Below are positions 44,360 through 54,424 of a DNA stretch of 64,000 nucleotides, one piece after another. The stretch is from Gigaspora margarita. Lineage: Eukaryota; Glomeromycota; Glomeromycetes; Diversisporales; Gigasporaceae. The stretch lies in assembly GCA_009809945.1 (NCBI GenBank), contig WTPW01000314.1, positions 346,174 through 410,173 on the forward strand, read 5' to 3'. The notes beneath the pieces are model-generated. The model ran no database searches. It was not told the DNA's origin and saw only the letters and a list, made by a program, of their open reading frames with translations. How positions within the stretch are numbered: the first letter of the stretch is position 1; each line of letters starts with the position of its first letter. Both the position numbers and the translations under genes were made by a program.

Positions 44360-44560
44360 GATATACATTTCAGAGTAAAAAAAATCAAAGAAATCAAAAA
44401 TTAATTTGGTTTAATATTTTAAAAAAAATCAAAGAATAAAAAATTAATTTGGTTTAATATTTTAAAAAAAAATCAAATGAAAGTTTAATTTGTTTTGATG
44501 AAATCGAAGTTTAATTTGTTTTGATGAAATTGGAGTTTAGATTAACTTGTTTTGACCAGA
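44360..44560. repeat. Tandem repeats TTAATTTGGTTTAATATTTT and AGTTTAATTTGTTTTGATGA
   Basis: Two copies of a unit of about 56 bp (about 44378-44470), followed by three copies of a unit of about 28 bp (44478-44560). The units share AATTTGNTTT. Confidence 0.75.
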
Positions 44561-44757
44561 TTATTTTTACTAGTATATTGATAAAATTAATTAATTAATT
44601 ATATTTTTACTCTGTAATTTGTAAATTTTAGTATCAGATATATATATTGAAAAAAAAATAAAGTCACTTTTTCATTATTGGGTCAAAAAGTAATGAAATC
44701 AAAATTTTATTTTTATTATACAAACATAAATTATATAAATAAATATATATATATATA

Positions 44758-45663
44758 GTGAAAATCAAAACTCTTTCCGCTGATCTCCATTTTATTATAA
44801 TTTTTACCCACACCTATTTTTCAGCGGCTTAAATAAGAAAAATACAGAGAAACTGTACACGAACGTTTTCCAACTATTGTCGTTCCTTACAGAACATTTA
44901 CCCATGTCCGCCTAGTTTATAAAACCCATACTTGCTAAAAATTTTTAAGTTTACACAAGCAACCTTGCCTCAGCGAGGAAGCTAGTTGTTAGGCAATTTT
45001 ATTCAAACCTCGCTTTCGTGAGTAATATATACAACCAAATATACATACACACTCTATCTTTAGGGCCAAACGATATACATATTAATACACACACTTTACT
45101 CAATACATATACAAGACAATCTTAAAAGTCAATATACAACACCACAAGACGTACAAAAATTTTACTCAAAAGTGGGCGTTCTAGCTCACCCCATCAAATG
45201 CAACAATTACATCATCACCCAAAAATAGAAGGATCAACAATCTATACAATACAACAACAAACAACAACACGTCACCAACTACCGAATCTAACCGAACAAC
45301 AAAAACTAACACGTCACCAACTACCGAAATCAAATGACTCCCGAAAAGATTAATAATATATCTCCGACCTATACTATCAATCAAACCACCATACTATACC
45401 AACTACTGACCATGTCACACTCTTTTAAATATACTACAACAAATCGTCCTGTGTTTACGTTCTATAGAGTAGCTCTTTGTAAAATAGATATAGAAATTTT
45501 CACAGCATAAGCTTGGTCTTGGATCCTATTTAGCTAAGGGCAGGCAATAGGCCTCTCTTGTCTCTTAAAACTTTTTATTTACCATATACTTTATTTCGTA
45601 GACTAAGAACGGCAATTGCTGCTCTTAGCGAGTATGGATCGTAGGTAAAGTAGCCTAAGTCTT

Positions 45664-45680
<17 letters not shown>
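44758..45680 (+). mobile_element. Poly(A)-ended retroposon candidate
   Basis: The composition changes abruptly from (AT)n at 44743-44757 to mixed sequence (CTCTTTCCGCTGATCTCC...), then ends AGCCTAAGTCTT plus 17 A (45664-45680) and runs into (TA)n again. The same dinucleotide run on both sides is consistent with insertion into a (TA)n tract. It contains a direct repeat AACACGTCACCAACTACCGA (45265-45290 and 45307-45330). No A/B box at the 5' end and no convincing ORF, so it could be a LINE 3' end or a processed transcript. Confidence 0.45.
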
Positions 45681-45696
<16 letters not shown>

Positions 45697-45702
45697 TATA
45701 AA
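45681..45702. repeat. (TA)n microsatellite
   Basis: Ten TA units following the poly(A) run. Confidence 0.9.
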
Positions 45703-46180
45703 TAAATTTTTAAAATACATTTACATGTGTAATATTATATGTATTAAAAAAAATTTTTTTAAAATACGATTTACATGCAGTTTTGTCTATTTTACTAAAA
45801 ATAAAATAAAGTTATAAAAAATGATCATATGCTTTGTACAACATTAAGGGATTAGTATTGAGGTTTATTTAAAGGTCACTATTTAAAAAAAGAAAAAAAA
45901 GGTTAAACAGTTTTATAAAACAATATAAAAAATGACCTAGCGACTTGCTTTATTTTCAAAAAAAAATTATATATATAAATGTAAAATTTTTTTATAAATG
46001 CCTAATAAAAAAAACACTTGACAAAAAATGTAGTTCAGAATTTTGCAAAATTTGACCAGCTAACCAATTTATTAAGTTTGTATGACCTAATTGAAAAAAA
46101 AACAATTGATACAGAAAAGCGATATGGATATTGTAGTTTATAGTTGACTCTGAAAAAAAATTATTTGAATTACAACGTCA
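45703..46180. other. AT-rich intergenic sequence
   Basis: Nothing recognised. Confidence 0.35.
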
Positions 46181-46250
46181 AGTATTTCATGTAATAGTTT
46201 ATTTCATCATGTAATTAATTGTTTATTTCATCATGTAATAGTTTATTTTA
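46181..46250. repeat. Tandem repeat TTTATTTCATCATGTAAT
   Basis: Three to four copies of a unit of about 18-27 bp (GTTTATTTCATCATGTAATA with ATTAATT spacers). Confidence 0.8.
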
Positions 46251-46399
46251 AATAATCAATAATTGAAAGTTTATTTTACAATTTAATGACAGTAAATTTT
46301 TTTTTGATAATTACATACATATAGTAAATACAATGACAACCAAACTTTATGACAAATTTTTTTTTTGAATATAAAATTATCTGTTTTTTGAATCTTATT

Positions 46400-46660
46400 T
46401 TTCTTCTACAAATAAATTTCTTTCATTACTATTTGATACTTCGCTTCTTATTCAATTTTTTTTTTCGTTAACTATCATATTTTTTTTTTACAATTAAATT
46501 TCTTCCATTACTATTTGATACACCTTCAATTATTCAATAACTTCACATTTCTTTCAATATTCAAAATAGTCCTTGGGCTTTTTTTTTACAATACTCATAT
46601 AGGTAATACTTATCTATTTGATACAACTTCGCTTTATATTCAATAACTTTCTTCGCGTTA
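46400..46660. repeat. Degenerate repeat CTATTTGATACNNCTTC
   Basis: ACTATTTGATACTTCGCTTC, ACTATTTGATACACCTTCAA and CTATTTGATACAACTTCGCT, each followed by TATTCAA, at intervals of about 75-110 bp. It lies in the presumed promoter region of the spliced gene. Confidence 0.6.
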
Positions 46661-46847
46661 GATCTTTTTTATTCATAGAAGTTTTGAAAATTTTGAAAAA
46701 TTTTGGTCTTATTTTTCTACAAATATTTATATCATCCTACCAAAAACTGTCTTTCGTTTTGGTCCTTCTCTCAAATCCCATGAAGTTATAGATTCTAAAA
46801 AAAGGAAATGTTCATATTCTCTTTCTTCTTGTTCTTCTTCACCATAT

Positions 46848-46992
46848 GGTTCTCATTCTTGCTCTCATTCCATTCTCACTCTCGTCATTATCACTCTCAT
46901 TCTCATACCCATATTCTTGCTCTCATTATCATCGCTCTCGTTCTCATACCTGTTGTTCTCGCTCACGTACTCATCATTCTCATTCTTGTTAT
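46848..46992. repeat. CTCATT hexamer repeat inside exon 1
   Basis: About two dozen degenerate CTCATT/CTCGTT/CTCATA units. In the gene frame they encode a Ser/His/Tyr/Arg-rich tract (SHSHS type). Confidence 0.8.
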
Positions 46993-47214
46993 TTATCTTC
47001 ATATTGCAAGTACTATCAAAATAGTAGATCAAGTTCAAGCGAAGGTAAATTATCTATTTAATATTATCAAATAACAATAATTTTTTACTGATACAAATAT
47101 CAGCTGCATGATATTCAACTAGATTCTACTAGAAGTAGTCACAAAGATTTAGAAGAAGGTATGTTGTATATTTTACTTAAATTATTGCTTAACAGTTTAT
47201 ATGAATATTAGTTA

Positions 47215-47366
47215 GGGGAGTGACAAAAATCAGGTGATTTTTTAGGGGAGGAGAGGGGAAAAAATATTGAAATTATATATAGGAACCTGACCAAATTTAT
47301 ATTAAAGAGGGGGGAAGGGGAGTAGGCCTCTAATAAAAAATAATCAGATGATTAATAACTTGGCCC
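47215..47366. mobile_element. PIF-like MITE inside intron 2
   Basis: Begins GGGGAGTGACAAAAATCAGG and ends CATCTGATT...-type complement AATAACTTGGCCC, with TTA at 47212-47214 and 47367-47369. It shares AGGAACCTGACCAAATTTAT and TAATAAAAAATAATCAGATG with 62068-62205. The start resembles the PIF-like MITE at 36870 (TTA-GGGCACTGACA). Removing it leaves an intron of about 75 bp, the size of the others. Confidence 0.7.
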
Positions 47367-48744
47367 TTAATATAACTTTATTATAGAAAATTTAGTCTTG
47401 AAATCTCAAGTTGCTCTTCTTGAAGAAAGACTTGGACATATTGAAGAAAGATCTAAGTTGGATATCTCAGAATTTCAATGCTCACAAACTTCTGTAACTG
47501 ACCGCCTTGATGGTATAGATATCGATGATATTGGTAATGATAGTGGCGAAAATAGAAAAAGTAGAAATAGTCATAAAAATTCAAAATAAAAGAAAGAGAA
47601 AAATCTTTCTTATCTGGTAGATTGTATGACTGAAGTCAAACGAGATTTAAGCAAGGACAATTGATTCCAATGGATCTGGAATATAAATTAGCATTTAAGG
47701 TAAATTATTTTTTTTATATTATATACTTTATTATTATACAAACCTGTAGATATGAATATCAGATTTGTATATTATATTTTTTAATAATAGAAAGAAGTAC
47801 TCAGAGTTGCAAAGCAACTTGCACATGACAATTCATGCTTAGCAATTAGTGAAAAGAAAAACTGGCTCGATCAAAAAGAATTTGTGGAGGTGACAATCTT
47901 ACCTGCTCTTAAACAACATATCAATAAAAACCTCCAATATTTAGATAGCAAAGTTGTTCGAGTGCTCCAAAGCAATCACAAAAGTGTTTGAAAAAATTCA
48001 CTTATGCAAAGAGTAAGTATTTTTTATAAAAAAAATAATGTTTTATATAAACATGTCGGATTTCTATTGCATTTTTTTAAAAAAAAAAAAAGAGTAGACG
48101 GGTTACAGCATCTGATTTGCATTAAGGATCTGATTATTAAAAAATACCAACCAAATTCACTTAACCAAAAGGAGTGAGAGAACGATCTTGCTGATGTGGT
48201 TGTTGAAACTGCATATCATTCAGATGAACTATCTGAAACGGATATTGAACTCGCAAGGCAGGAATAATCCAAAAAAAATTGTTCATACAATAATGATGAC
48301 AATAATTAATGCAGAAATAATAATCATGAGATTAAAGTATATGTTCCACTATGGCAGTCTGAAAGGGTAATTTAACAGTATAGATTTTGTTTAAAAAATA
48401 AACAATATTTGTATCAGTTAATTCTATTTATTTTATTTTTTAAATAGACCAAAAAATCTTCTATCGGGCCGAAGAAATAGCAATAATTAACCAATCAAAT
48501 AAACTCGATAGAGATATTATTATGATCATAACTGGAAAAATCAAACCAGACCACACTTGACGCACCTCTTTGGATGATTTCTTCATTCTATAATAATAAT
48601 AAGAATAATTATAATAATAATAATAATAATTAATATAATAGTGATAATACTAATGAAGGCGATTTCGACTCTAATGATTTAGAAACATTAGAAAATTTTG
48701 ATATACATGATACACATGCTGACGATTCTGAACATAACGAATGA

Positions 48745-48905
48745 ATAGATCAGAACGAACAATTGGAACCTGGTTAAACAGATCAGAATAAACAATCAGA
48801 TCCTGGTTGAACAGATCAGAACAAATAATCAGAACCTTGTCGAATGGATCAAAATAAGCAAACAGAACCTGGTCAAACGAATTAAAATAACTGGTCAAAC
48901 AGATC
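48745..48905 (+). repeat. 33-bp coding repeat (TDQNKQSEPG)
   Basis: Five degenerate copies of a 33-bp unit containing ACAGATCAGAATAAACAATC inside exon 6. It encodes an 11-residue acidic/Gln repeat; several copies have stops at the Gln codon. Confidence 0.8.
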
Positions 48906-48920
48906 AAAATAAGCAAACGG

Positions 48921-49300
48921 AAGAAAGGTATATATATGCGATTTGTATATTTATTATTAATTAAAGGTTTACTGAAACAAATTCTATTCTAGATCTGATG
49001 TGGAGCCAACTTCAAAGAATAGTTCTTTCCAGGCCTCTAAATCAAAAAATACTTGCTCAAGATCAACTGAACAAACCAATCAAACTGAATAACTAGAAAC
49101 TGAACAACTGAAAGAAATGTATATATTTATGTTTTGTATATTTATTATTAATTAAAAGTTTACTGAAACAAATTCTATTCTAGATCTGATATAGAGCCAA
49201 TTTCAAAAAATTGTTCTTCCTGGGCCTCTAAATCGAAAAATACTTGCTCAAGTTCAAAAAGCTCTAGCTCTAAAAATGCTTCTCAACCGGTCAAGTTTAA
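48921..49300 (+). repeat. Tandem duplication of an intron plus exon
   Basis: Unit 1 from 48921 and unit 2 from 49111 (190-bp period) each contain the donor GTATAT, an intron of about 65 bp with TGTATATTTATTATTAATTA, the acceptor TTCTATTCTAG, and exon codons SD(V/I)EP(T/I)SKN followed by ASKSKNTCS. This is exon duplication by tandem copying across the intron. Confidence 0.85.
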
Positions 49301-49451
49301 CACAACAACCAGAGCTACCTCAAAGAGTCAAGGGCACCTTAATACTAAAAGTGGTAAATTTGAATATCATTGTAGAGAAAAAAATAAGAAGAGTAATGTT
49401 AATAATAAATAGTGTTGAGATAGATTAATAGAAATTTAATATAACAGCTGC

Positions 49452-49737
49452 TAGGGTTCTGCAATTTGATTTGAACTTCAAATATTTGAATTAAATATTT
49501 GATCAAATCCAAATTCAAATTTAACTATATTTGATTTGATCAAATTCAAATCTAACCAAATTTGATTTGATTTGACAAATATTTGATTTGATTTGAAAAT
49601 TACTATTAAAAATTCAAATTCAAATCAAATTCAAATCCAAATATTTGAATCAAATCAAATTCAAATCAGGGTCAATTTGATTTGATCAAATTCAAATTGA
49701 CCCAATATTTGATTTGATTTGAATTTGAGGAACCCTA
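49452..49737. mobile_element. hAT-like MITE built of CAAATTTGA words
   Basis: TIRs TAGGGTTCTGCAA (49452) and TAGGGTTCCTCAA (reverse complement ending 49737). Perfect 8-bp target duplication ACAGCTGC at 49444-49451 and 49738-49745. The interior is wholly degenerate CAAATTTGAAT/TTTGATTTGAA/GATCAAATTC. Length 286 bp. It lies 40 bp after the stop of the spliced gene. Confidence 0.88.
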
Positions 49738-50026
49738 ACAGCTGCTACATATAAAATAGTATAATTAATAAATTGATACGTTTAATGCTGCTATCAACAA
49801 GCTTATATTTCATATAAATTGAGTAGAAATTTGAAATGTATATGAATATAATCAAGTGTAAATTAGTTTCTATAATAGTATATAGATATCTTCGATGTAT
49901 ATATTATAAAGATATATTGTATAAATTTTCTGATATTGATATCATATATGACAATATGTCATATAATTTTCGCAGACATTTTGGAAATATCGCATAAATA
50001 TTAGTTAGTTCTTATATTAATATATA
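49738..50026. repeat. Left copy of a direct repeat (partner 50985-51110)
   Basis: 49889-50010 (ATCTTCGATGTATATATTAT, ATTTTCTGATATTGATATCA, TTTTGGAAATATCGCATAAA) aligns with 50985-51110 in the same orientation, at a visibly lower but clear identity. The 50027-50965 element lies between the two copies. Confidence 0.6.
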
Positions 50027-50965
50027 GGTAGTCTTATCACTTCTGATACACTATATATTAATATAATAAATCAAAATTTCTATAATTAATAATTTAATTT
50101 AATTAATACAGTTTAAACTAAGGTTTTGGGAATATATATATTATAATTTTGAATAATAAAAATAAATATATTATATTTTTATTAAAATTTTTTTAATATC
50201 AATTAACAATTTCTATATAAAATTATTATATAAATTTTTAAAAGTTCATAACTTTTGATCCACTAATCCAATTTTGATGATTTAACTACCAAAATGATCC
50301 TCTCAGTGAGAGGATTCTAATGAATCCAAAATTATCAAAATCTGAATAAATGATCACGTGATCAGCAAAGTATTATATTATATTAATAACTATATAATAT
50401 AAAATTTTATCAATCACGTGACCGCATGATCGGATATTGACAATTTTGGATTCATTAGAATCCTCTCAATGAGAGGATCATTTTGGTAGTTAAATCATCA
50501 AAATTGGATCAGTGGATCAAAAGTTATGAATTTTTAAAGATTTATATAATAACTTTATATAATTAAAAATAACAATGTTATATGATAAATTAGCATTTTA
50601 TTTAATATTATAACTTTTTTTGCTACATAATAATGTTATTTGAAATTTTGCACATATTTTTCAAATAGGTACACCAAATTACTTGCGTAATAGCACAAAA
50701 AAATATTTAATTTTGATTGGCTAATNTTATAAATACTAAAAAAAATTAATTTTTTATTAATTTTTTTAAAAAAATTGAACAAATTTAAATTTTTTTTAAA
50801 AAAGATTGAATCAAAAAATTATCAAATTTTTTTTTATAAATATGTTCTACAAATATACAAATATTATAAATATTTTTTTAATTATTTATTAATATGTAAA
50901 AATTTAAGTTATAAGATTTAATTTTAAGTGTATCAGGTTCGTGTATCAGAAGTAATAAGACTACC
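50027..50965. mobile_element. TIR element with GGTAGTCTTATCACTTCTGA ends
   Basis: 25-bp TIR at 50027-50051 and 50941-50965, 24 of 25 identical, next to TA/AT-rich edges. The interior contains a foldback (50247-50535), GATTGGCTAAT at 50717 and AT-rich filler. No ORF. Superfamily unsure (TA-type suspected). Confidence 0.65.
50247..50535. mobile_element. Foldback MITE with CCTCTCAGTGAGAGG stems
   Basis: Arms about 50237-50345 and 50436-50545 are near-perfect complements: ACTTTTGATCCACTAATCCA, GATGATTTAACTACCAAAAT, GATTCTAATGAATCCAAAAT. The stem CCTCTCAGTGAGAGG at about 50300 has its counterpart at about 50470. It is the same unit type as in the 23.64-27.86-kb foldback. The centre holds GATCACGTGATC. 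Confidence 0.85.
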
Positions 50966-51474
50966 AATATATATATATCGAAGATATATATATTATCATA
51001 GAATATTAAGATATGTTGTAAAAATTTTCTGATATTGGTATCATATTTAACAATATGTTATAAAATTTTGTAGATATTTTGAAAATATTGAATAAATATT
51101 AGAATGTTAAATATGTTACATAAAGCTATAAGAAACTGATTGATATGTACTAAGCTGATAGGCCGCAGATATGCGCAAAATATCAGCTAGCTATTACATA
51201 CTACATATCGGAAAGTTTCTATGACATATCGTTGCAATTTATATGACCTATTGTCTTACTGATAGGGCACAAAAATTTTATAGTTGGACCTGTGTATTCT
51301 ATAGATGCGAATATAATCTGGGCAGTAACATTTTTTTTTGTGAATTATATAAAGTCAAGGACCTCACGAAACTTTATAATAATTCGAATATATAATAAGT
51401 CAGTCACATTTTCTATATTTATAATAGTATTCAAATATAGTAGGGCTGGGACCTATTATAGAGTTTTTCTGATC

Positions 51475-53285
51475 AATTTTGATTACTGAGTTATTTAACA
51501 AAATATAGTTTTGTCATGTTTATTATTAAAAAATCTGGTTTGATTCTGCAAGCAAATACTATCGAATATAATGTTATTTTTGAAAAAAAGACTAGAGGGA
51601 AAAATACAAGTCCAAGACTATTTATATTTTACCTTTGAATTCTCTGAAGATGTCTTGAATTTGTTTAAGAAAACTAATAATAATATAGAAAAATTAAAGC
51701 ATTTAGTTATGTTCTTATTTTAAATAGTTATTCTTTTTTAGTTTTATATTATTTAAGCAAACTATTATAGTATTTTATAATTTTTAAATTCAATAAATAC
51801 TAGAAAATAATGCTTTTTCAAGCTCTTTTATAGGAATTACCATATTTCTATAATTTATACAATTTATATATTTTTTTTAAATCTTTATAAGAGGCTCTAT
51901 TCTCATTACTTAGATTAGATAAAATTAGTAAGTACTTGGACCAAATCATGCTTGTAAACAGTTAGATTAACTTCTGGTTTAAATATTTTTTTTGGAACTT
52001 ATATACTAAAAAAAGTACAGTAACTTTCTTATCTTTATGCATTAACTTGAATTTATGCTTAACAATAGGCTTATATCTAGCTAATTAAGCCAAGGTATAT
52101 CTAATAATATTTAGGGCTTATTATCATCCATAACTAAAAGGTTTTTAGAAATTGTATAGCTATTTTTTCCTTGACCAATAGTAACTAAAATATTATAAGA
52201 TATGCTAGAAAATTTTAAGAAATTATTATACTATTTTATAGATAGTTTTTTATTTTTAGTAATTTTAGCTTCTAATAGTATTATAAATCTTTTGAGATTA
52301 CTAAGCAATTTGTACACTATCTATTATAGCAGAAGGCACTTGTATGATCTTTTCTAAATTGCAAGCTAATCTTGCAATAAAAAGTAGCAATATTATTAGA
52401 AATAATTTTACAAATAAAATTAATTTCTATACAGTTTGGTTATAATATTTCTGCCTCTAGTTGTGGTTCTTGAATATTATAGGACAGTATATTATTTGCT
52501 AGAAAACATTTTATAATATTGGATGCAAAATATGAGGGAATACTATAGTAAACTTAGGCCAGAACTTTTCAAGTTCCTTGTCTAATAAATGATTAAAACA
52601 GGATCTTTCAGTGCAATAATTTTAGTATTAATCATATTATAACTATTAATAGAAACTTTTTTAGATTGGTATAAGTAAATAAATTAATCATTAATCATAA
52701 AATAGCAAAAAATACATTTAGATTAATATTATTTGTAGAAATTTTAAATAATCTAGTATCTTTGGTTCATTTAGAACTACTGATTCCTTTACTAGATTTT
52801 TTGTTAGAAGTTATTTTAACTTGGTATTTTTGTGCTTTTTTAAGCTTTTGGTATCAAAAAAAGTTTTTTTTTATGATATTAACTTTGTATTCTTTTGAAT
52901 TACTTTTTGTTTACTAGACTTACTTTTAGATAATTCAAAAGAGATCTTAGAGGAACTAGATACTTCTTTACTATCAAGAGCTAAGTTATTGGTTTCAAGT
53001 TTATTTTTGCTAGATACTGTACTAACATTTTTACTATTACTACTACCAGAATCTAATAATAATTTATCTAAAATTATATATACATTAACAAGCTTTAAAT
53101 GATCTAATAATTTCTTTGTTTTGTGTTTAGATTTTGATTTAGTCTTGTAACAAGAAGATCTGGCTTGCTAGAAATCTTTTTTATAGCTTTTGCATTTTAG
53201 TCTGATTGATAAAAGATCTTCTAATTGCTTATGCATATCTTTAACAGAATTAATAATATTAGCAAATTTTATATATACATCAGCG
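51475..53285 (-). pseudogene. Gypsy gag-pro remnant (decayed)
   Basis: Minus strand, upstream to downstream: YKFADVYIKFANIINSVK then DMHKQLEDLLSIRLKC (about 53285-53190); a Lys/Ser-rich linker with LDSGSSNSKNVST and KEVSSSSKISFELSKSK; then AIIDSVQIA (about 52320), a retropepsin active site with G changed to V; NILVTIGQGKNSYTISKNLL (about 52205-52145); and ILLDIPWLN (52084-52110), the ILG-x-PWL block. Many TAA/TAG stops. It may belong to the same element as the minus-strand gag at 60140-61970, separated by about 6.8 kb of repeats. Confidence 0.55.
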
Positions 53286-53289
53286 AATT

Positions 53290-53462
53290 TATATAGCAAA
53301 ATCTTTCGAAAGATCTTGCATATCGCAATATATTTCGAAATATTTCGAAATATATTTCAAAATATTTCAGGTTTCAAAATATTTTAAAAATAATTTCAAA
53401 ATATTTCGAAAGTGGTATCGAAATATTTTTCGAAATATTTCAAAATATTTTAGACCTGGGAA
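53290..53462. repeat. GAAATATTTC palindromic word array
   Basis: Repetition of CGAAATATTTCGAAATATTT and CTTTCGAAAGATCTTG. The same array type occurs at 1380-1500, 56990-57160 and 57650-57730, always at the edge of the T-rich repeat family. Confidence 0.7.
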
Positions 53463-53465
53463 ACT

Positions 53466-53660
53466 AGTGTTCCTATGAACCGAACTGAACCCGAACCTAC
53501 ATTGAGTTCAGGTTTAGTTCAAAGATTGAACCAAACCTGAACTGAACTATTTTTGAAAATTATATTCAGGTTCAGTTCGAATTTGAACTTTTATTATTGG
53601 TTCGGGTTCAGGTTTGGATCAGATTGAACGTTCACAAGTTCGGGTTGAACTCGGGTCGAT
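53466..53660. repeat. GAACCTGAAC word array with hAT-like left end
   Basis: Starts TAGTGTTCCTATGAACC, like the hAT-like end at 19571. It is then degenerate GAACCGAAC/GTTCAGGTTC words. No matching right end was found directly; a similar array of CTGACCC words ends at about 54105 with TAGGGGTCTTAGC in reverse. Confidence 0.55.
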
Positions 53661-53663
53661 AAT

Positions 53664-54002
53664 AGTTGCTACATAGTAAAGTCTAAATTTTACTATGTAA
53701 ATCGATAATGTCTGCTTAAGTAAACTTGTTTGGGAGAGTAAATGCATATACACTAAAATTTGCATCCAAATTGGAGAAATTTTTATTATTTGACTTTTAA
53801 TTTTTATGTTCAATGAAAAAATAATAATCTTTTTAAAAAATATGTTCGACGAACGTAAAAATTAAAAGTTAAATAATAAAAAGTTCTCTAATTTGGATAA
53901 AAATTTTAGAGTATATGCATTTTGATCTTTCAAACAAGTTTACTTAAGCAGATTTTATCAATTTACATAGTAAAATTTTGACTTTATTATGTGACGACTA
54001 CT
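53664..54002. mobile_element. Palindromic MITE, copy 1
   Basis: Left arm GTTGCTACATAGTAAAGTC, TTTTACTATGTAAATCGAT, GCTTAAGTAAACTTGTTTG; the right arm is the complement. Centre near 53833 (TTCGACGAACG). The sister copy at 54425-54775 has the same order. Confidence 0.8.
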
Positions 54003-54004
54003 TG

Positions 54005-54108
54005 TAATCATTGTATATAATCTGACCCAGATCTGATCTGACCCAGGTTTTCTCTGACCTGACCCGCGTTTGATCTGACCCGACCCGACCCAGCTAAGAC
54101 CCCTACAG
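54005..54108. repeat. CTGACCCGATCTGACC word array
   Basis: Degenerate TCTGACCC/GATCTG/CCCGACCC words, the most GC-rich spot of the region, ending CAGCTAAGACCCCTA. Confidence 0.65.
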
Positions 54109-54317
54109 TACACATGGCTTAGTAAATTTCTAATTTAGAAAAATTCTGGTTCCAAAGCCTCACTGCTTATAAAATGCAGTTACTGTTGCGTAAAAATTTT
54201 TTTTAAAAAAAAGTTTTTTATTCTTACCTTTTTTTACTATACGCTTTTTTTTTTTTAGTCTTGTTTTACTATGTTGTCATTGGCATTGTTTTTNGAGCTT
54301 TCAGTGTTGTCNGCATC

Positions 54318-54382
54318 ATCATTGTGGAGTTATCACCATTGTGGAGTTATTGTCATCGTGGAGCTATCACCATTGTAGAGTT
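54318..54382. repeat. Minisatellite ATTGTGGAGTTATCACC
   Basis: Four copies of a 15-18-bp unit, with single Ns just upstream (54294, 54312). Confidence 0.8.
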
Positions 54383-54424
54383 AAAACGGCTTTGACCTGA
54401 AAGTAAGCTACCCCACAATCGACA

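Larger units (their letters stand above)
46846..49412 (+). pseudogene. Multi-exon gene of unknown family (lightly broken)
   Basis: Exons inferred from GT-AG sites and frame: 46846-47044, 47123-47158, 47387-47699, 47791-48012, 48093-48366, 48448-48927, 48993-49118, 49184-49412. The first two introns are phase 1 and join into one frame: NSRSSSSE, then STRSSHKDLEE, then NLVLKSQVALLEERLGHIEE (coiled coil), then SVTDRLDGIDIDDIGNDSGE. Later: YKLAFK|KEVLRVAKQLAHDNS, ISEKKNWLDQKEFVEVTILP, NDLADVVVETAYHSDELSET, YVPLWQSER, a TDQNKQSEPG repeat, and a Ser-rich tail ending NKKSNVNNK. The stop after SHKNSK and frameshifts near 47645 and in exon 6 suggest decay. A Ser/His-rich N-terminus and basic tail suggest a nuclear or DNA-binding role, but I do not recognise it. 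It is divergent from the transposase. Confidence 0.65.
38955..51469. mobile_element. Candidate large two-gene transposon (CACTA-like)
   Basis: GAAAAACTCTATAATAGGT at 38955-38973 is exactly complemented at 51451-51469; the next bases (TCCCACCCC / CCCAGCCC) are similar after one indel. Subterminal stretches on both sides carry the same words: GGACCTGT..TT.TATA.AT.GAAT (39193, 51286), ATATCGGAAAG (39413, 51206), ATATCAGCTA (39462, 51182). Between them lie a Tnp2-type transposase relic and a divergent spliced gene, the two-gene layout known for En/Spm. Alternatively, TAGGGCTGGGACC (51441) is the start of a separate hAT element and the pairing joins two unrelated ends. Confidence 0.4.

Noticed and set aside
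45181..45384. Minus-strand ORF rich in Val
   Set aside because: Comes from repeated CAACAAC/ACGTCACC words; no domain.
46808..47074. ORF of 88 codons starting at 46808 in another frame
   Set aside because: Leu/Ile/His repeat from the CTCATT hexamer; the other frame continues across splice junctions into the coiled coil.
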